Shown: positions 25,919 through 34,992, counted from the first letter of the stretch. The stretch: DNA of 45,963 nucleotides from Robiginitomaculum sp. (GCA_016763315.1 JAESTZ010000036.1:1-45963); one strand, 5' to 3'. Made by a program: numbers and translations. Notes: generated by a model not told the origin, from the sequence alone.

Positions 25919-26845
25919 ATGACTAGAATTTCAACCAGCCAAGCAAACCTGACCACCTTGAATAACTTGCTACGCAATCAAGCAAGACTAGCCGACGCTC
26001 AAAATCAGGTGGCCACCGGGAAAAAATCAACCACATTAAAAGGACTGGTTCGCGAGCTTGGCACATTAAATGCCGCAAGAGCAGTCTCCATACGATCCCA
26101 AAGCACAATTGACCGCATCAAGGAACTAGAGCCAAAGCTGGCCGTACAAGACACAGCATTGGGGCAAATGACAGATGCTGCTGACAAGTTACGCCAAAGC
26201 CTTATCGGCTCACTTGGATCTGATAACGGCTTAATAGTAATGCAGGATTTAACTGCCGCGTTTGATCAACTGGCCACGGCTTTAAATCAAAAATATGCCG
26301 GCAGATCCCTGTTCGCCGGAACCAGAACAGATGTTGAGCCGTTCACAGCTAAAACTCTAGATGAAGTTGCCGCTGCCACTACAATAGCCGACATGTTCCA
26401 AAATTCAGATGTCCGCCAAGTAAGCCGGATTGATGATGGTGAAACGGTACAAACCGGAATTCTGGCAAGTGATATTGCCACTGATCTAATCGGTGTAATC
26501 AAGGCGGTTAAGGATTTTAACGACGGCGCCGGAGGGCCATTTGCTGCAAATATGGACGATGCTCAACGGGCATTCATTCAAACCCAGCTGGTTGCTTTGT
26601 CTCCAATACTGGATTCGATGAACCAGATACAAGGGCAAAATGGGTTACTACAAAATAAAGTGGAGACCTCAAGGGCTCTTGAAGAAGACCGCCAGGTATT
26701 GATGACCAGCCTGATCGGTGATTTACAAGACGCCGATCTGGCCGAGGCTGCAAGCCGCCTGCAACAGGCGCAAACTGCGGTAGAAGCCTCGGCAAGAACA
26801 TTTTCAATCCTGCAAAATGTCAGCCTGCTCAACTTCCTGCGCTAA
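25919..26845 (+). CDS. flgL: Flagellar hook-filament junction protein FlgL
   Basis: A 308-residue flagellin-like junction protein. The N-terminus MTRISTSQANLTTLNNLLRN...ADAQNQVATGKK matches the flagellin D0/D1 region, and the C-terminal helix DADLAEAASRLQQAQTAVEASARTFSILQNVSLLNFL matches the last conserved block. It starts three bases after flgK and ends 13 bases before the convergent DUF3035 lipoprotein gene. Flagellin genes are not in the window. Confidence 0.94.
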   Translation: MTRISTSQANLTTLNNLLRNQARLADAQNQVATGKKSTTLKGLVRELGTLNAARAVSIRSQSTIDRIKELEPKLAVQDTALGQMTDAADKLRQSLIGSLGSDNGLIVMQDLTAAFDQLATALNQKYAGRSLFAGTRTDVEPFTAKTLDEVAAATTIADMFQNSDVRQVSRIDDGETVQTGILASDIATDLIGVIKAVKDFNDGAGGPFAANMDDAQRAFIQTQLVALSPILDSMNQIQGQNGLLQNKVETSRALEEDRQVLMTSLIGDLQDADLAEAASRLQQAQTAVEASARTFSILQNVSLLNFLR

Positions 26846-26858
26846 CCATCCGTTAGTA

Positions 26859-27407
26859 TCATAACCCAGGTAGTTTAATCCCGCTTCTTTTCTTTTTGAT
26901 AACCACTTTGCCATCACCAGTGGCCGTTTCCGCTGATTGTTCCCGGCGCAACCGCTCTGCTTCGGCATCGGCATCAAGCATAGTACCTTCTTCGATATAG
27001 GTATCGCCATTACGCCAAAACAAAACCCGGTCGGTGAAATTGGTACTCTTGGTGACTTGCCGGTTGGTTTCTGCATCAAGCTGCGCCCGAATAGAGTTAT
27101 CGGTAAGGTCGCCTCTGGTTTTTGCAACCAGCACTTGCTCTCCCAAAGTAGCGGCTGCCGATCCGTCACCACCAAGCATAGCAATCCGTGCAGATTGTGA
27201 TGCTGCCAGATCCTGTGGGCGTTGCTCGCCTGGACGCGGGGGGATCAAATTATATTCAGGTGGTATCTCTAATGGAGCTTTGGTCAACACCCGAAATTCA
27301 TCGGGACGAGCCTTGGACGAACCAGTCGCCCTGGACACAGAAGAACAACCTCCTAGGATCAAACCAAATGCGCTAATCATCAAAATAGTAGAAGTAACAA
27401 TTTTCAT
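26859..27407 (-). CDS. DUF3035-type lipoprotein, BamF-like
   Basis: A 182-residue lipoprotein with a signal peptide and lipobox LILGGC (Cys21). The proline-rich motif PDEFRVLTKAPLEIPPEY followed by LIPPRPGEQRPQDL is the DUF3035 hallmark, and the tail is basic (KKKRSG). I recall this family being linked to BamF, an alphaproteobacterial accessory lipoprotein of the outer-membrane beta-barrel assembly machine; that link is from memory. It lies downstream of lspA, the enzyme that would process it, an arrangement common in the class. Confidence 0.8.
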   Translation of the reverse strand: MKIVTSTILMISAFGLILGGCSSVSRATGSSKARPDEFRVLTKAPLEIPPEYNLIPPRPGEQRPQDLAASQSARIAMLGGDGSAAATLGEQVLVAKTRGDLTDNSIRAQLDAETNRQVTKSTNFTDRVLFWRNGDTYIEEGTMLDADAEAERLRREQSAETATGDGKVVIKKKRSGIKLPGL

Positions 27408-27471
27408 ACCAGAAGTCTCTTTCTTGAATTTGTCCGGTTTGTAGCCGGATTGCCCCTCTTAGCCAAGCCCA

Positions 27472-28050
27472 TCATACACGTTTTCGCCGAGGTTCCAAAA
27501 TAATTGCTTCGATAAGTATTAAAACTGCACCAATACTTATTGAGGCATCGGCAATATTAAACACCCAAATAAAATAAATATCACTAAAATTGATGAAATC
27601 AACCACCATTCCGTACTGAATACGATCAATCAAATTCCCGATAGCACCGCCAATAATCATACCCAACGCAATGCTTATGAACCGGTTATCGGCCTTTAAC
27701 AACCAAAGCAACACCAAGACGATCACCAATAAAGCAAACAGGGACAATAACACCCGCCCCAACATGCCGTCGGCAGCAAACATTCCAAAACTAACCCCCC
27801 TATTCCAGACAAAGGTCAGGTCAGCAATCGGTGATAACTCAAGATGGCCATTTGGATATTCGCGTAATTTTAACCCATACATAATCCAGTATTTACTAAT
27901 CTGGTCAGCAATGATGATCACCGTAGCCAACAGCAAAGCAAATGGAAAAAAACTATTTAATTTCAAAGCTCGGTATTTACCGACCTGATCAGCAATGATC
28001 GTCACCGCAGCTCGCAGCAAAGCAAATGGAAAAAGTTTATTCAAATTCAT
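27472..28050 (-). CDS. lspA: Lipoprotein signal peptidase with duplicated first helix
   Basis: Cleaves the signal peptide of diacylglyceryl-prolipoproteins at the inner membrane. The catalytic aspartates sit in GGAIGNLIDR (Asp142) and FNIADASI (Asp168); VWNRGVSFGMF is the other conserved block. The 192 residues are longer than the usual 160-170 because the first helix, FPFALLxAxVxIIADQxxKY, occurs twice with a 28-residue period. ATG at 28050 is chosen over an upstream GTG/TTG frame extension overlapping ileS. A TTG at codon 29 would give a canonical four-helix protein. It follows ileS by 14 bases. Confidence 0.93.
   Translation of the reverse strand: MNLNKLFPFALLRAAVTIIADQVGKYRALKLNSFFPFALLLATVIIIADQISKYWIMYGLKLREYPNGHLELSPIADLTFVWNRGVSFGMFAADGMLGRVLLSLFALLVIVLVLLWLLKADNRFISIALGMIIGGAIGNLIDRIQYGMVVDFINFSDIYFIWVFNIADASISIGAVLILIEAIILEPRRKRV
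27890..28050 (-). repeat. 84-bp tandem duplication inside lspA
   Basis: The stretch containing cagcaaagcaaatggaaa recurs exactly 84 bases away (compare 27931-27948 with 28015-28032). The flanking matches ctg(g/a)tcagcaatgat are also in register. The first 50 aligned bases differ at about seven positions. The period is 28 codons, so the frame is kept. The copy nearer ileS encodes the extra N-terminal helix. Confidence 0.85.
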
Positions 28051-28064
28051 AATATTATTTTCTC

Positions 28065-31034
28065 TTATCCTTGTGCCAGATCCCACTCACGCACTGCTTT
28101 AGCATCGCGCGGGGTTATGTCTGGAAAACCAGAATCAGCGGTTTTCGGGTCAAAATATTTCCAAGACCTAGCGCATTTAATCATGCCAGAGTCAGCGGCT
28201 TTGGAAAAGATAACTTGAACCTTTATTTTCTGTTTTGCCGGTGTTTCTACAGTAAACATATGCCCAGATTGATCATCTATGACTTCGGGAACAAGAACAA
28301 TATTTGCACCACTTACAATAAATGTTTCTTCCAAGAACTCACTAGCCGAACCATCGGCTAAATTCTTAACTGCCTTCTCAAAATCTTTTTCGGTAACATT
28401 GAAAGTCAACATTGCTTCCAAAGAGGAGCCGATTACTTTATCGCCTCTAGCCAATTCCAATCGCAATGACGACACTTGACGTAAAGTTTTCACCCATGCC
28501 CAGTCTTCGGCCAGTTCATCATTACGCCAGCTTTCGTCCACCACCGCAAAGTCGTGTAAATGCACACTGTCGGTTTCTGATGGAAAGCGGCTAAGCCAGG
28601 TTTCTTCGGTGGTAAAGGGAAGTATCGGCGCCAGCCACCTAACAACCGAGTGAAATACTTTGTCCATCACCCAAAGAGCGGCCTTGCGGCGCGGCTCATC
28701 AAGTGTATCGCAATACAAAGTGTCTTTTCGTATATCGAAAAACAATTGCGAAAGATCAGAATGACAAAAAGCAAACACTGCTCCGAACACACCCTTAAAA
28801 TCAAATTTGGCATAGCCATCACGAACTTGTTCGTCCAGTTCGCTCAACCGGTGCAAGACCAATTGCTCCAATGAAGGCATGTCGGCAATATCCATAGCCG
28901 CACCAGCTTCATAGCCGTTTAATGCCCCCAACATATAGCGCAAGGTATTGCGGATTTTACGGTAACTATCAGAAGCGGTTTTCAAGATTTCATCACCGAT
29001 ACGCATGTCGTCCTGATAATCACAAGACGCAGTCCACAATCGTAATATTTCAATTCCGTATTGCCGAGCCACATCATTTGGCACCATGGTATTGCCTAAT
29101 GACTTGGACATTTTACGACCGTCTTTGGCCATGATGAAACCGTGCGTGACTACTTTTTTGTATGGCGCAACACCACGGGTGCCACAGCTTTCCATCAACG
29201 AGCTTTGGAACCAACCACGGTGTTGGTCGGAACCTTCCAGATAGACATCAGCCGGCCATTTTAGCTCTGGACGGTCTTCAAGAGTAAACGCATGAGAACA
29301 ACCACTGTCAAACCAGACGTCCAAAATATCGGTTACTTTCTCGAACTCGTCAGGATCGTATTTATCACCAAGAAGTTCGGCGGTTGAAATTTCACTCCAC
29401 GCCTCGACACCTTGCTCACTTACCGCCTTGATGATCCGCGCATTGACCTCTTCGTCTTGCAAATACTCACCAGTGCCTTTTTTGACAAACAAAGTAAGCG
29501 GCACACCCCATGCCCGTTGCCGAGAAACCAGCCAATCGGGACGGCTTTTAACCATAGCGCCGATACGATTTGCACCACGCGGCGGAAAAAACTCAACGTC
29601 TTTTAGTACCGCTATTGCCTTTGCACGCAAGCCATCTTCGCCCTTATCATCACCCATCGGGATAAACCATTGCGGGGTATTGCGAAAAATAATTGGAGCT
29701 TTGGAACGCCATGAATGTGGATAAGAATGAGTGATGCGCGCCCGTGCCAGCAATGCGCCAACTTCAAGTAATTTAGCCAAAACCGCCGGGTTTGCCTTGC
29801 CGTCTTGTCCGGTTTTTTTTCCCGTTGTACGGATCACATCCAAACCGGCAAATAACGGCACATGGTCATAATAGACCCCGTCCGGCCCAACAGTCTCTGG
29901 TATCTCCGTGTAACCATTAGCCAGCCAAACATCATAATCATCAGCGCCATGCCCCGGCGCCGTATGCACAAATCCGGTACCGGCTTCCTCTGTTACATGA
30001 TCGCCTTGCAACAGCGGAACTTTGAAATCATAACCTTCGCCAGCGAACGGGTGATCGCAAGTTAAAATTTGAGATGGGTCTTCAAGTGTGCGAATTCTTT
30101 TCCAGTTTGAGATTTTTGCTACTTTCGCAACGTCAGGCCATAGTTTATCCGCAACAATCAGTTTTTCGCCAACTCGTGACCACGGGCTGAAATCACTGTC
30201 GTCAATCTCCGTTACTTCATACAGACCATAAGAAATTTTGGGATTGAAACAAATCGCCCGATTAGCCGGTATCGTCCAAGGCGTAGTTGTCCAAATTAAT
30301 ATACTAGATTCTTGCCAAATTTTTAATTCCTGCTTACCGTTGGCTTGAACTTGATTAACAGGAAACCGAACCCAGATCGCAGTACTAACATGATCAGCAT
30401 ATTCAACTTCGGCTTCGGCCAAAGCGGTTTGTTCGACCGTTGACCACATTACCGGTTTGGAGCCACGATACAAATTACCAGCCATGGCGAATTTTAGAAA
30501 TTCAGAAACAATTCTGGCCTCGGAGGAAAACGCCATGGTAGTATATGGATTATCCCAATCGGCAAACACTCCTAAACGCTTGAACTCTTCGCGCTGAATA
30601 TCCAGCCAATGTTGAGCGTAAGCCCGACACTCGGCGCGAAATTCATTGATCGGCACTTCGTCTTTTGATCGGCCTTTTTTGCGATAACCCTCTTCGACTT
30701 TCCACTCAATCGGCAGACCATGGCAATCCCAACCGGGAACAAAGGCGGTATCATATCCCATCATCTGGTGCGAACGCACCACAAAATCCTTGAGGATTTT
30801 GTTTAGAGCAGTTCCTAAATGCACATGGCCATTGGCATAGGGAGGGCCATCATGATAGGAAAACTGCTCACGGCCTTTGGATTGTTTGCGTAACTGGCCA
30901 TAAATATCCAGTTTTTGCCAACGCTCCACCCATTCAGGTTCGCGCTTGGGCAGGCCGGCACGCATCGGAAAATCGGTTTTTGGAAGTACCAGTGTCTCGC
31001 GGTAATCGCGTTGTTGTTTGGAATTATCTGTCAT
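28065..31034 (-). CDS. ileS: Isoleucyl-tRNA synthetase
   Basis: A 989-residue class Ia synthetase that charges tRNA-Ile and edits valine. The adenylate motif is PPYANGHVHLGTALN, the editing domain includes LIWTTTPWTIPANRAI, and KMSKSLGNT is complete. The C-terminal region reads KCARSWKYFDP: only one cysteine of the two zinc pairs found in E. coli IleS remains, a change also seen in other alphaproteobacteria as far as I recall. It lies upstream of lspA and downstream of ribF, the usual order in this class. Confidence 0.97.
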   Translation of the reverse strand: MTDNSKQQRDYRETLVLPKTDFPMRAGLPKREPEWVERWQKLDIYGQLRKQSKGREQFSYHDGPPYANGHVHLGTALNKILKDFVVRSHQMMGYDTAFVPGWDCHGLPIEWKVEEGYRKKGRSKDEVPINEFRAECRAYAQHWLDIQREEFKRLGVFADWDNPYTTMAFSSEARIVSEFLKFAMAGNLYRGSKPVMWSTVEQTALAEAEVEYADHVSTAIWVRFPVNQVQANGKQELKIWQESSILIWTTTPWTIPANRAICFNPKISYGLYEVTEIDDSDFSPWSRVGEKLIVADKLWPDVAKVAKISNWKRIRTLEDPSQILTCDHPFAGEGYDFKVPLLQGDHVTEEAGTGFVHTAPGHGADDYDVWLANGYTEIPETVGPDGVYYDHVPLFAGLDVIRTTGKKTGQDGKANPAVLAKLLEVGALLARARITHSYPHSWRSKAPIIFRNTPQWFIPMGDDKGEDGLRAKAIAVLKDVEFFPPRGANRIGAMVKSRPDWLVSRQRAWGVPLTLFVKKGTGEYLQDEEVNARIIKAVSEQGVEAWSEISTAELLGDKYDPDEFEKVTDILDVWFDSGCSHAFTLEDRPELKWPADVYLEGSDQHRGWFQSSLMESCGTRGVAPYKKVVTHGFIMAKDGRKMSKSLGNTMVPNDVARQYGIEILRLWTASCDYQDDMRIGDEILKTASDSYRKIRNTLRYMLGALNGYEAGAAMDIADMPSLEQLVLHRLSELDEQVRDGYAKFDFKGVFGAVFAFCHSDLSQLFFDIRKDTLYCDTLDEPRRKAALWVMDKVFHSVVRWLAPILPFTTEETWLSRFPSETDSVHLHDFAVVDESWRNDELAEDWAWVKTLRQVSSLRLELARGDKVIGSSLEAMLTFNVTEKDFEKAVKNLADGSASEFLEETFIVSGANIVLVPEVIDDQSGHMFTVETPAKQKIKVQVIFSKAADSGMIKCARSWKYFDPKTADSGFPDITPRDAKAVREWDLAQG

Positions 31035-31082
31035 CTTAATATATCACGCATTTTGATCGGTTAGGGAAAACATATATTTCGT

Positions 31083-31112
31083 CCGGACATTGATGATAAT
31101 TACATCAAGCCG
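31083..31112. other. Hairpin between ribF and ileS
   Basis: CCGG-aca-TTGATG, loop ATAATTA, CATCAA-g-CCGG forms a stem of ten pairs with a small internal loop in the 133-base gap between ribF and ileS. No T-run follows on the minus strand. It could be a 3'-end structure of ribF or part of the ileS leader. No T-box features are visible. Confidence 0.35.
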
Positions 31113-31167
31113 GGGTGATAATTCGGAACTGGAATATTTTCAACATATCTAACATAAACATTGCCTA

Positions 31168-32124
31168 TCAGGTGGAACTTGCTCGGTCTACCGGCAATGT
31201 TACAGCGGCTAGTTGACGAGCAATCTTTATGTCTTTGCTTATTTGTTGCTGCAATGCTGGCAGACCGTCAAATTTCTTCTCATCTCTGATAAACTCCAGC
31301 AATGACACCTCTAATAAGCGGCCATATAAATCACCGGTAAAATCAAACAAATGTATCTCTAAACGCTCTTCTTTGCCGTCCATAGTCGGTCGGGTACCAA
31401 TATTCACCACCCCCGGTAATAATGCCCCCTCGCCCTCTATTTGCGCAAAAGCGGCATATACTCCGAACCGCGGGCGAATATATTCCCCCAATGACAAATT
31501 AGCCGTCGGCACACCAATGGTTCTGCCTCTTTGTTGACCAAATTCCACCCTTGCCTGTACCGACCACATTCTACCCAGTATTTCAGTGGCAGTTTTACAA
31601 TCACCAGCCATTAACGCTTCACGGACAGCTGTTGACGAGTATCTATTCTCATTTCCAGCCATTTTGATGGCTTCAACAGAAAACCCGAACTCTTCTCCAA
31701 GTTTCGCTAACGAGACCACATCTCCCATACGATCACGGCCAAAGCGATAGTTTTCACCAACACTCACATGACGCACTTGCAGTCCTTCATGTAATACTTG
31801 GGCAGCAAATTCACGATCACTCATCAGGCTCATAGCTCTATCAAATGGTAATCTATAAAGAAATTTGGAACCAAGAACGCTTAGAGATTGCGCGCGAGAG
31901 GCATCGCTTTGTAGTCTTGATGGCTCGGCAGATGGTACAAAAAATTTCTTTGGGTGCGGATGAAAAACGGCCGTTGCCAGCGGACATGAAAGCTTCTTGG
32001 CAACAGCATCTGCCGAGCCAATAACCTCTAAATGCCCCTTGTGAACGCCATCAAAATTGCCCAAGGCGATGGCCGCCCCAGTTTGTTTGACGTCCAAGCC
32101 GGTATATTGATCAATTATTTGCAT
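31168..32124 (-). CDS. ribF: Bifunctional riboflavin kinase/FAD synthetase
   Basis: A 318-residue protein that phosphorylates riboflavin to FMN and adenylates FMN to FAD. The N-terminal nucleotidyltransferase domain has ALGNFDGVHKGHLEVI and the conserved RYSSTAVREALMAGD; the C-terminal kinase domain has GQQRGRTIGVPTANLSL, RFGVYAAF and FDFTGDLYGR. Complete. It starts eight bases after the MaoC gene stop. It supplies the cofactor for the several flavin acyl-CoA dehydrogenases in the window. No FMN riboswitch is visible. Confidence 0.95.
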   Translation of the reverse strand: MQIIDQYTGLDVKQTGAAIALGNFDGVHKGHLEVIGSADAVAKKLSCPLATAVFHPHPKKFFVPSAEPSRLQSDASRAQSLSVLGSKFLYRLPFDRAMSLMSDREFAAQVLHEGLQVRHVSVGENYRFGRDRMGDVVSLAKLGEEFGFSVEAIKMAGNENRYSSTAVREALMAGDCKTATEILGRMWSVQARVEFGQQRGRTIGVPTANLSLGEYIRPRFGVYAAFAQIEGEGALLPGVVNIGTRPTMDGKEERLEIHLFDFTGDLYGRLLEVSLLEFIRDEKKFDGLPALQQQISKDIKIARQLAAVTLPVDRASST

Positions 32125-32132
32125 AAATCTGT

Positions 32133-32579
32133 TTATTCTACCTCTGTTGGGCGGGCATCGACCATCACCCCGGCTTTACCTTTGGCTATGGCTTTACCAT
32201 TTACCGTGCAAAGCATGTTCAACACTACCCGGCGCCTGCGAACATTAACTTGTGCTACCTCTGCTCTGGCAATTACAGTATCGCCAATACGCACCGGAGC
32301 GCGGAACTTAAGCTCCAATGTAGTAAAAACAGCACCCGGCCCCGGTAGATCATTGCCTAAAATTGCCGACACATAAGAAGCGGTTAATGCTCCGTGGGCA
32401 ATTCTACCGCCGTAAATAGTTGTTTTGGCGTATTCTTCATCCATGTGCAGCGGATTATAATCACCGGATATTCTGGCAAAATCCTCTACATCCTGTTCCG
32501 AAACAAAATGCGATGCTTCCCTAAACATTCCGACCTCAAGGTCTTCGATATAGAACCCATGTTCAATTTTTTTAGTCAT
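32133..32579 (-). CDS. MaoC-type (R)-enoyl-CoA hydratase
   Basis: About 148 residues from the ATG at 32579, which has AGGGG ten bases upstream; an open extension to 32651 is not family-like. The hot-dog hydratase-2 motif is intact: FARISGDYNPLHMDEEYA with the catalytic Asp and His, then GGRIAHGALTASY. Such PhaJ-like enzymes interconvert enoyl-CoA and (R)-3-hydroxyacyl-CoA, diverting beta-oxidation intermediates to polyhydroxyalkanoate or other uses. Substrate range is unknown. It lies upstream of ribF. Confidence 0.9.
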   Translation of the reverse strand: MTKKIEHGFYIEDLEVGMFREASHFVSEQDVEDFARISGDYNPLHMDEEYAKTTIYGGRIAHGALTASYVSAILGNDLPGPGAVFTTLELKFRAPVRIGDTVIARAEVAQVNVRRRRVVLNMLCTVNGKAIAKGKAGVMVDARPTEVE

Positions 32580-32804
32580 GGAATAATTGCCCCTGCTATT
32601 TAAGCTGTATTTTTGCCGGATTTTGCCACTAGCGCAACCTGCAAGATGCAACTTTTATATCCGCAAAATAATTTCGTCTTTATCAAGGAAAAATTTATAA
32701 GTTTAGCGTATATTTGAAAATCAAATTTAGCCGAATGGCTGTTACGGGGAAACAAAAATGTGCTTGATCATATCAAATATCATTGAAACTATTGAGGAAA
32801 AACA

Positions 32805-33689
32805 GTGAGTCAGTTACTCCATAAAATCGCCAATAGTACATTCCTGATTGTCGATGATCAGCAATTTCTATGTTCGGTCTTGGCTGACCTGATGCGCGGA
32901 TTTGGTGCCTATAACTCTCATCAGGCAAAAAACGGGGCTCACGCAATAGAAATGATGGGCAGCCTAAAGCCAGATATTGTTTTTACCGACCTGAATATGG
33001 AACCCGTCAACGGCTTTGAATTGACCCAATGGGTTCGTCGTTCACCTGAAAGCCCCGATCGAGAAGTACCGATCATTATGCTCACCGGTAATTCTGATCT
33101 TGATACAATTCACAAGGCTCGTAATTACGGTGTCACTGAAATGCTGATCAAACCAGTAATACCAAAGCAGGTTTTAGCCAGATTGCATACCGTATTGTTA
33201 GAGCCAAGAGAATTCATCAATGAGAAAACTTATGTAGGACCCTGCCGCCGCCGGCACAATGATGAAACCTATAAGGGGCCAAGGCGCCGTGCCTGTGATC
33301 CCATGCAAATTCAGGCAACCACCGAAGCCGCCACAAAAGCTGCGGAAAAGATTCGCTCACTGGTGTTTTCATTAGTCTCTACAATAACAAAAATTAACCC
33401 GAAGAACGCAAATCACCTGCAACAATTTTCCGCCAGTATTGTAAGCATGAAAAAGCTGGCGATAAAATCAGACAATGCAAATGCGGCCAAAGCGGTTCTG
33501 TCATTAGAAACCTGCGTACAAAGCCTAAAGCAAGGACAAAATATTCCGCTTACCTTACTTAGAGATCATCTGGAGTGCATTGTAGTGTTAAGCGGACCTG
33601 TTGGTAAAAATGAAACTGCCAGCACTGAATTGATAACAAATTTACGATCATCTGTTGCTTCGACAACCGCCAACACCAAAGTTGCCTAA
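32805..33689 (+). CDS. CheY-like response regulator with long C-terminal domain
   Basis: The first 125 residues form a receiver with all key residues: Asp17-Asp18, phospho-acceptor Asp62 (FTDLNME), Thr94 and Lys116. Then come two copies of a motif, TYVGPCRRR (142-150) and TYKGPRRR (155-162), and a mainly helical tail of about 125 residues with no DNA-binding motif that I can see. A single Y-x-GP-x-RRR motif recurs in alphaproteobacterial regulators of this sort. The start is a GTG with AGGA seven bases upstream. It leads into cheY and cheZ, so a chemotaxis or motility role is likely; output is unknown. Confidence 0.85.
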   Translation: MSQLLHKIANSTFLIVDDQQFLCSVLADLMRGFGAYNSHQAKNGAHAIEMMGSLKPDIVFTDLNMEPVNGFELTQWVRRSPESPDREVPIIMLTGNSDLDTIHKARNYGVTEMLIKPVIPKQVLARLHTVLLEPREFINEKTYVGPCRRRHNDETYKGPRRRACDPMQIQATTEAATKAAEKIRSLVFSLVSTITKINPKNANHLQQFSASIVSMKKLAIKSDNANAAKAVLSLETCVQSLKQGQNIPLTLLRDHLECIVVLSGPVGKNETASTELITNLRSSVASTTANTKVA

Positions 33690-33831
33690 GCGCAATATAT
33701 TTTTTTAACCAATCTCATTATCCTTAACAGTGTTTTCATTTGATTTTGCTACAACTTGGCATTCAGAGGCAAAAAGCCCTGATTTTATAATAAAGACCCG
33801 AGCAACGGGTTAGAAATAAATGGAGTGATTT

Positions 33832-34221
33832 ATGGCTGTCGATACTAACATGCCGGTCTTGGTAGTTGATGATTACAAGACAATGTGCCGCATTATGCGC
33901 AATTTACTAAAGCAACTTGGCTTTGACAATGTGGACGAGGCTGCCGATGGTGCCGAAGCATTGGAGAAAATGCAAAGTGGCAAAAAATTTGGTCTGGTTA
34001 TTTCCGACTGGAATATGGAGCCTATGACCGGTTATGAGCTATTAAAACAGGTACGAGCCGATGAGAAACTAAAGGGAACCCCCTTTATAATGATCACCGC
34101 CGAAAGCAAGACTGAAAACGTAATTGCTGCAAAACGTGCCGGAGTGAACAATTACATCGTAAAACCGTTCAATGCCACAACCTTAAAAGCAAAAATGTCC
34201 TCAGTATTGGGTCAATTTTAA
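33832..34221 (+). CDS. cheY: Chemotaxis response regulator CheY
   Basis: A 129-residue single-domain receiver: Asp13-Asp14, phospho-acceptor Asp59 (VISDWNMEP), Thr89 and Lys111 (IVKPFNATTLK). It shares the DWNMEP loop with CheY proteins that bind the flagellar switch. The ATG follows GGAG. The gap before it (142 bases) has a small hairpin ACCCG-agcaa-CGGGT and probably its own promoter. CheZ follows after a 24-base gap, pairing the signal with its phosphatase. Confidence 0.92.
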   Translation: MAVDTNMPVLVVDDYKTMCRIMRNLLKQLGFDNVDEAADGAEALEKMQSGKKFGLVISDWNMEPMTGYELLKQVRADEKLKGTPFIMITAESKTENVIAAKRAGVNNYIVKPFNATTLKAKMSSVLGQF

Positions 34222-34245
34222 TAGTAATTGTACGGGGATAATAAA

Positions 34246-34923
34246 ATGCCAGCATTTGACGTAGCCACAAAGATTAGAGACGCTCTTGATGATATCAAGG
34301 CCGCCGACCTTGAAGATCCACGCTTGATGGAAGTTCTAAGTTTGGCCGAAAACCTCGTCGATACCATGAAGTTATTCTTTGGCTCAATGGATCATTCCGT
34401 ATTGGATGAATTTCAACATATCGGCCGGTATATCAGCCGCACCCGCGATGAAATAGCTGCCTTAAGGCCGAATGACATTCATGGCTCAAGAATACCCACC
34501 GCCGGTGCCGAACTTGAAGCCGTAGTTGGCGATACTGAAAGAGCAACCGAAACCATTATGACATTAGCCGAGGATATTATGTCGGCAGACAATAGTGATG
34601 CCGATGCTTATAAAGCCCAAATAGATACCGCCATGATGCAGATCATCGAAGCGTGCTCGTTTCAGGACATAACCGGACAAAGAGTTTCGAAAGTAGTTGC
34701 AACTCTTACCCACATCGAGGAACGCGTTGCAAAATTTTCCGAAGTCATGGGCGTTATGGATGCTGAATCCGACCAGACGGACAAAGAAAAATGGCAAGCT
34801 GAAAACCTGTTGAACGGGCCACAATTAAACGGCCCTGCAACCGGTCAAGATGCAATTGATGCCTTATTTGATGGCGATGAAACCGCTCTTGGACAAGATG
34901 ATATCGACAACATGTTTGATTAG
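34246..34923 (+). CDS. cheZ: CheY-P phosphatase CheZ
   Basis: About 225 residues from the ATG at 34246 with CGGGGA upstream; a TTG at 34228 would add six residues. The long helical body ends in the catalytic motif CSFQDITGQR (Gln145, equivalent to Gln147 of E. coli CheZ, with Asp141). The tail is odd: GQDAIDALF (200-208) and GQDDIDNMF (216-224) are two copies of a short acidic amphipathic peptide. E. coli CheZ has one CheY-binding helix at its end; the copies here resemble the LSQxEIDALL CheY-binding peptide of FliM. Dephosphorylates CheY-P. Confidence 0.9.
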   Translation: MPAFDVATKIRDALDDIKAADLEDPRLMEVLSLAENLVDTMKLFFGSMDHSVLDEFQHIGRYISRTRDEIAALRPNDIHGSRIPTAGAELEAVVGDTERATETIMTLAEDIMSADNSDADAYKAQIDTAMMQIIEACSFQDITGQRVSKVVATLTHIEERVAKFSEVMGVMDAESDQTDKEKWQAENLLNGPQLNGPATGQDAIDALFDGDETALGQDDIDNMFD

Positions 34924-34930
34924 GGTTTGA

Positions 34931-34977
34931 CCCAATTGAATTGCACAATTCTGCACACGTTAATTGGGCTCAGAGCC
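34931..34977. terminator. Possible bidirectional terminator between cheZ and the MBL gene
   Basis: In the 69 bases between the convergent genes, CCCAATT (34931) pairs with AATTGGG (34962), with an inner GAATT-gcac-AATTC hairpin, and GGCTCaGAGCC (34967-34977) is a further palindrome. T-runs are short, so termination strength is uncertain. Confidence 0.45.
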
Positions 34978-34992
34978 TAATATCTAAGCGAG

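Noticed and set aside
31035-31167. T-box or riboswitch ahead of ileS
   Set aside because: No specifier-loop or T-box sequence; only a single hairpin. T-boxes are not expected in alphaproteobacteria.
33752-33768. Sigma-54-like TTGGCATTCAGAGGCA ahead of cheY
   Set aside because: The GG-to-GC spacing is 9 and the -12 region is wrong.
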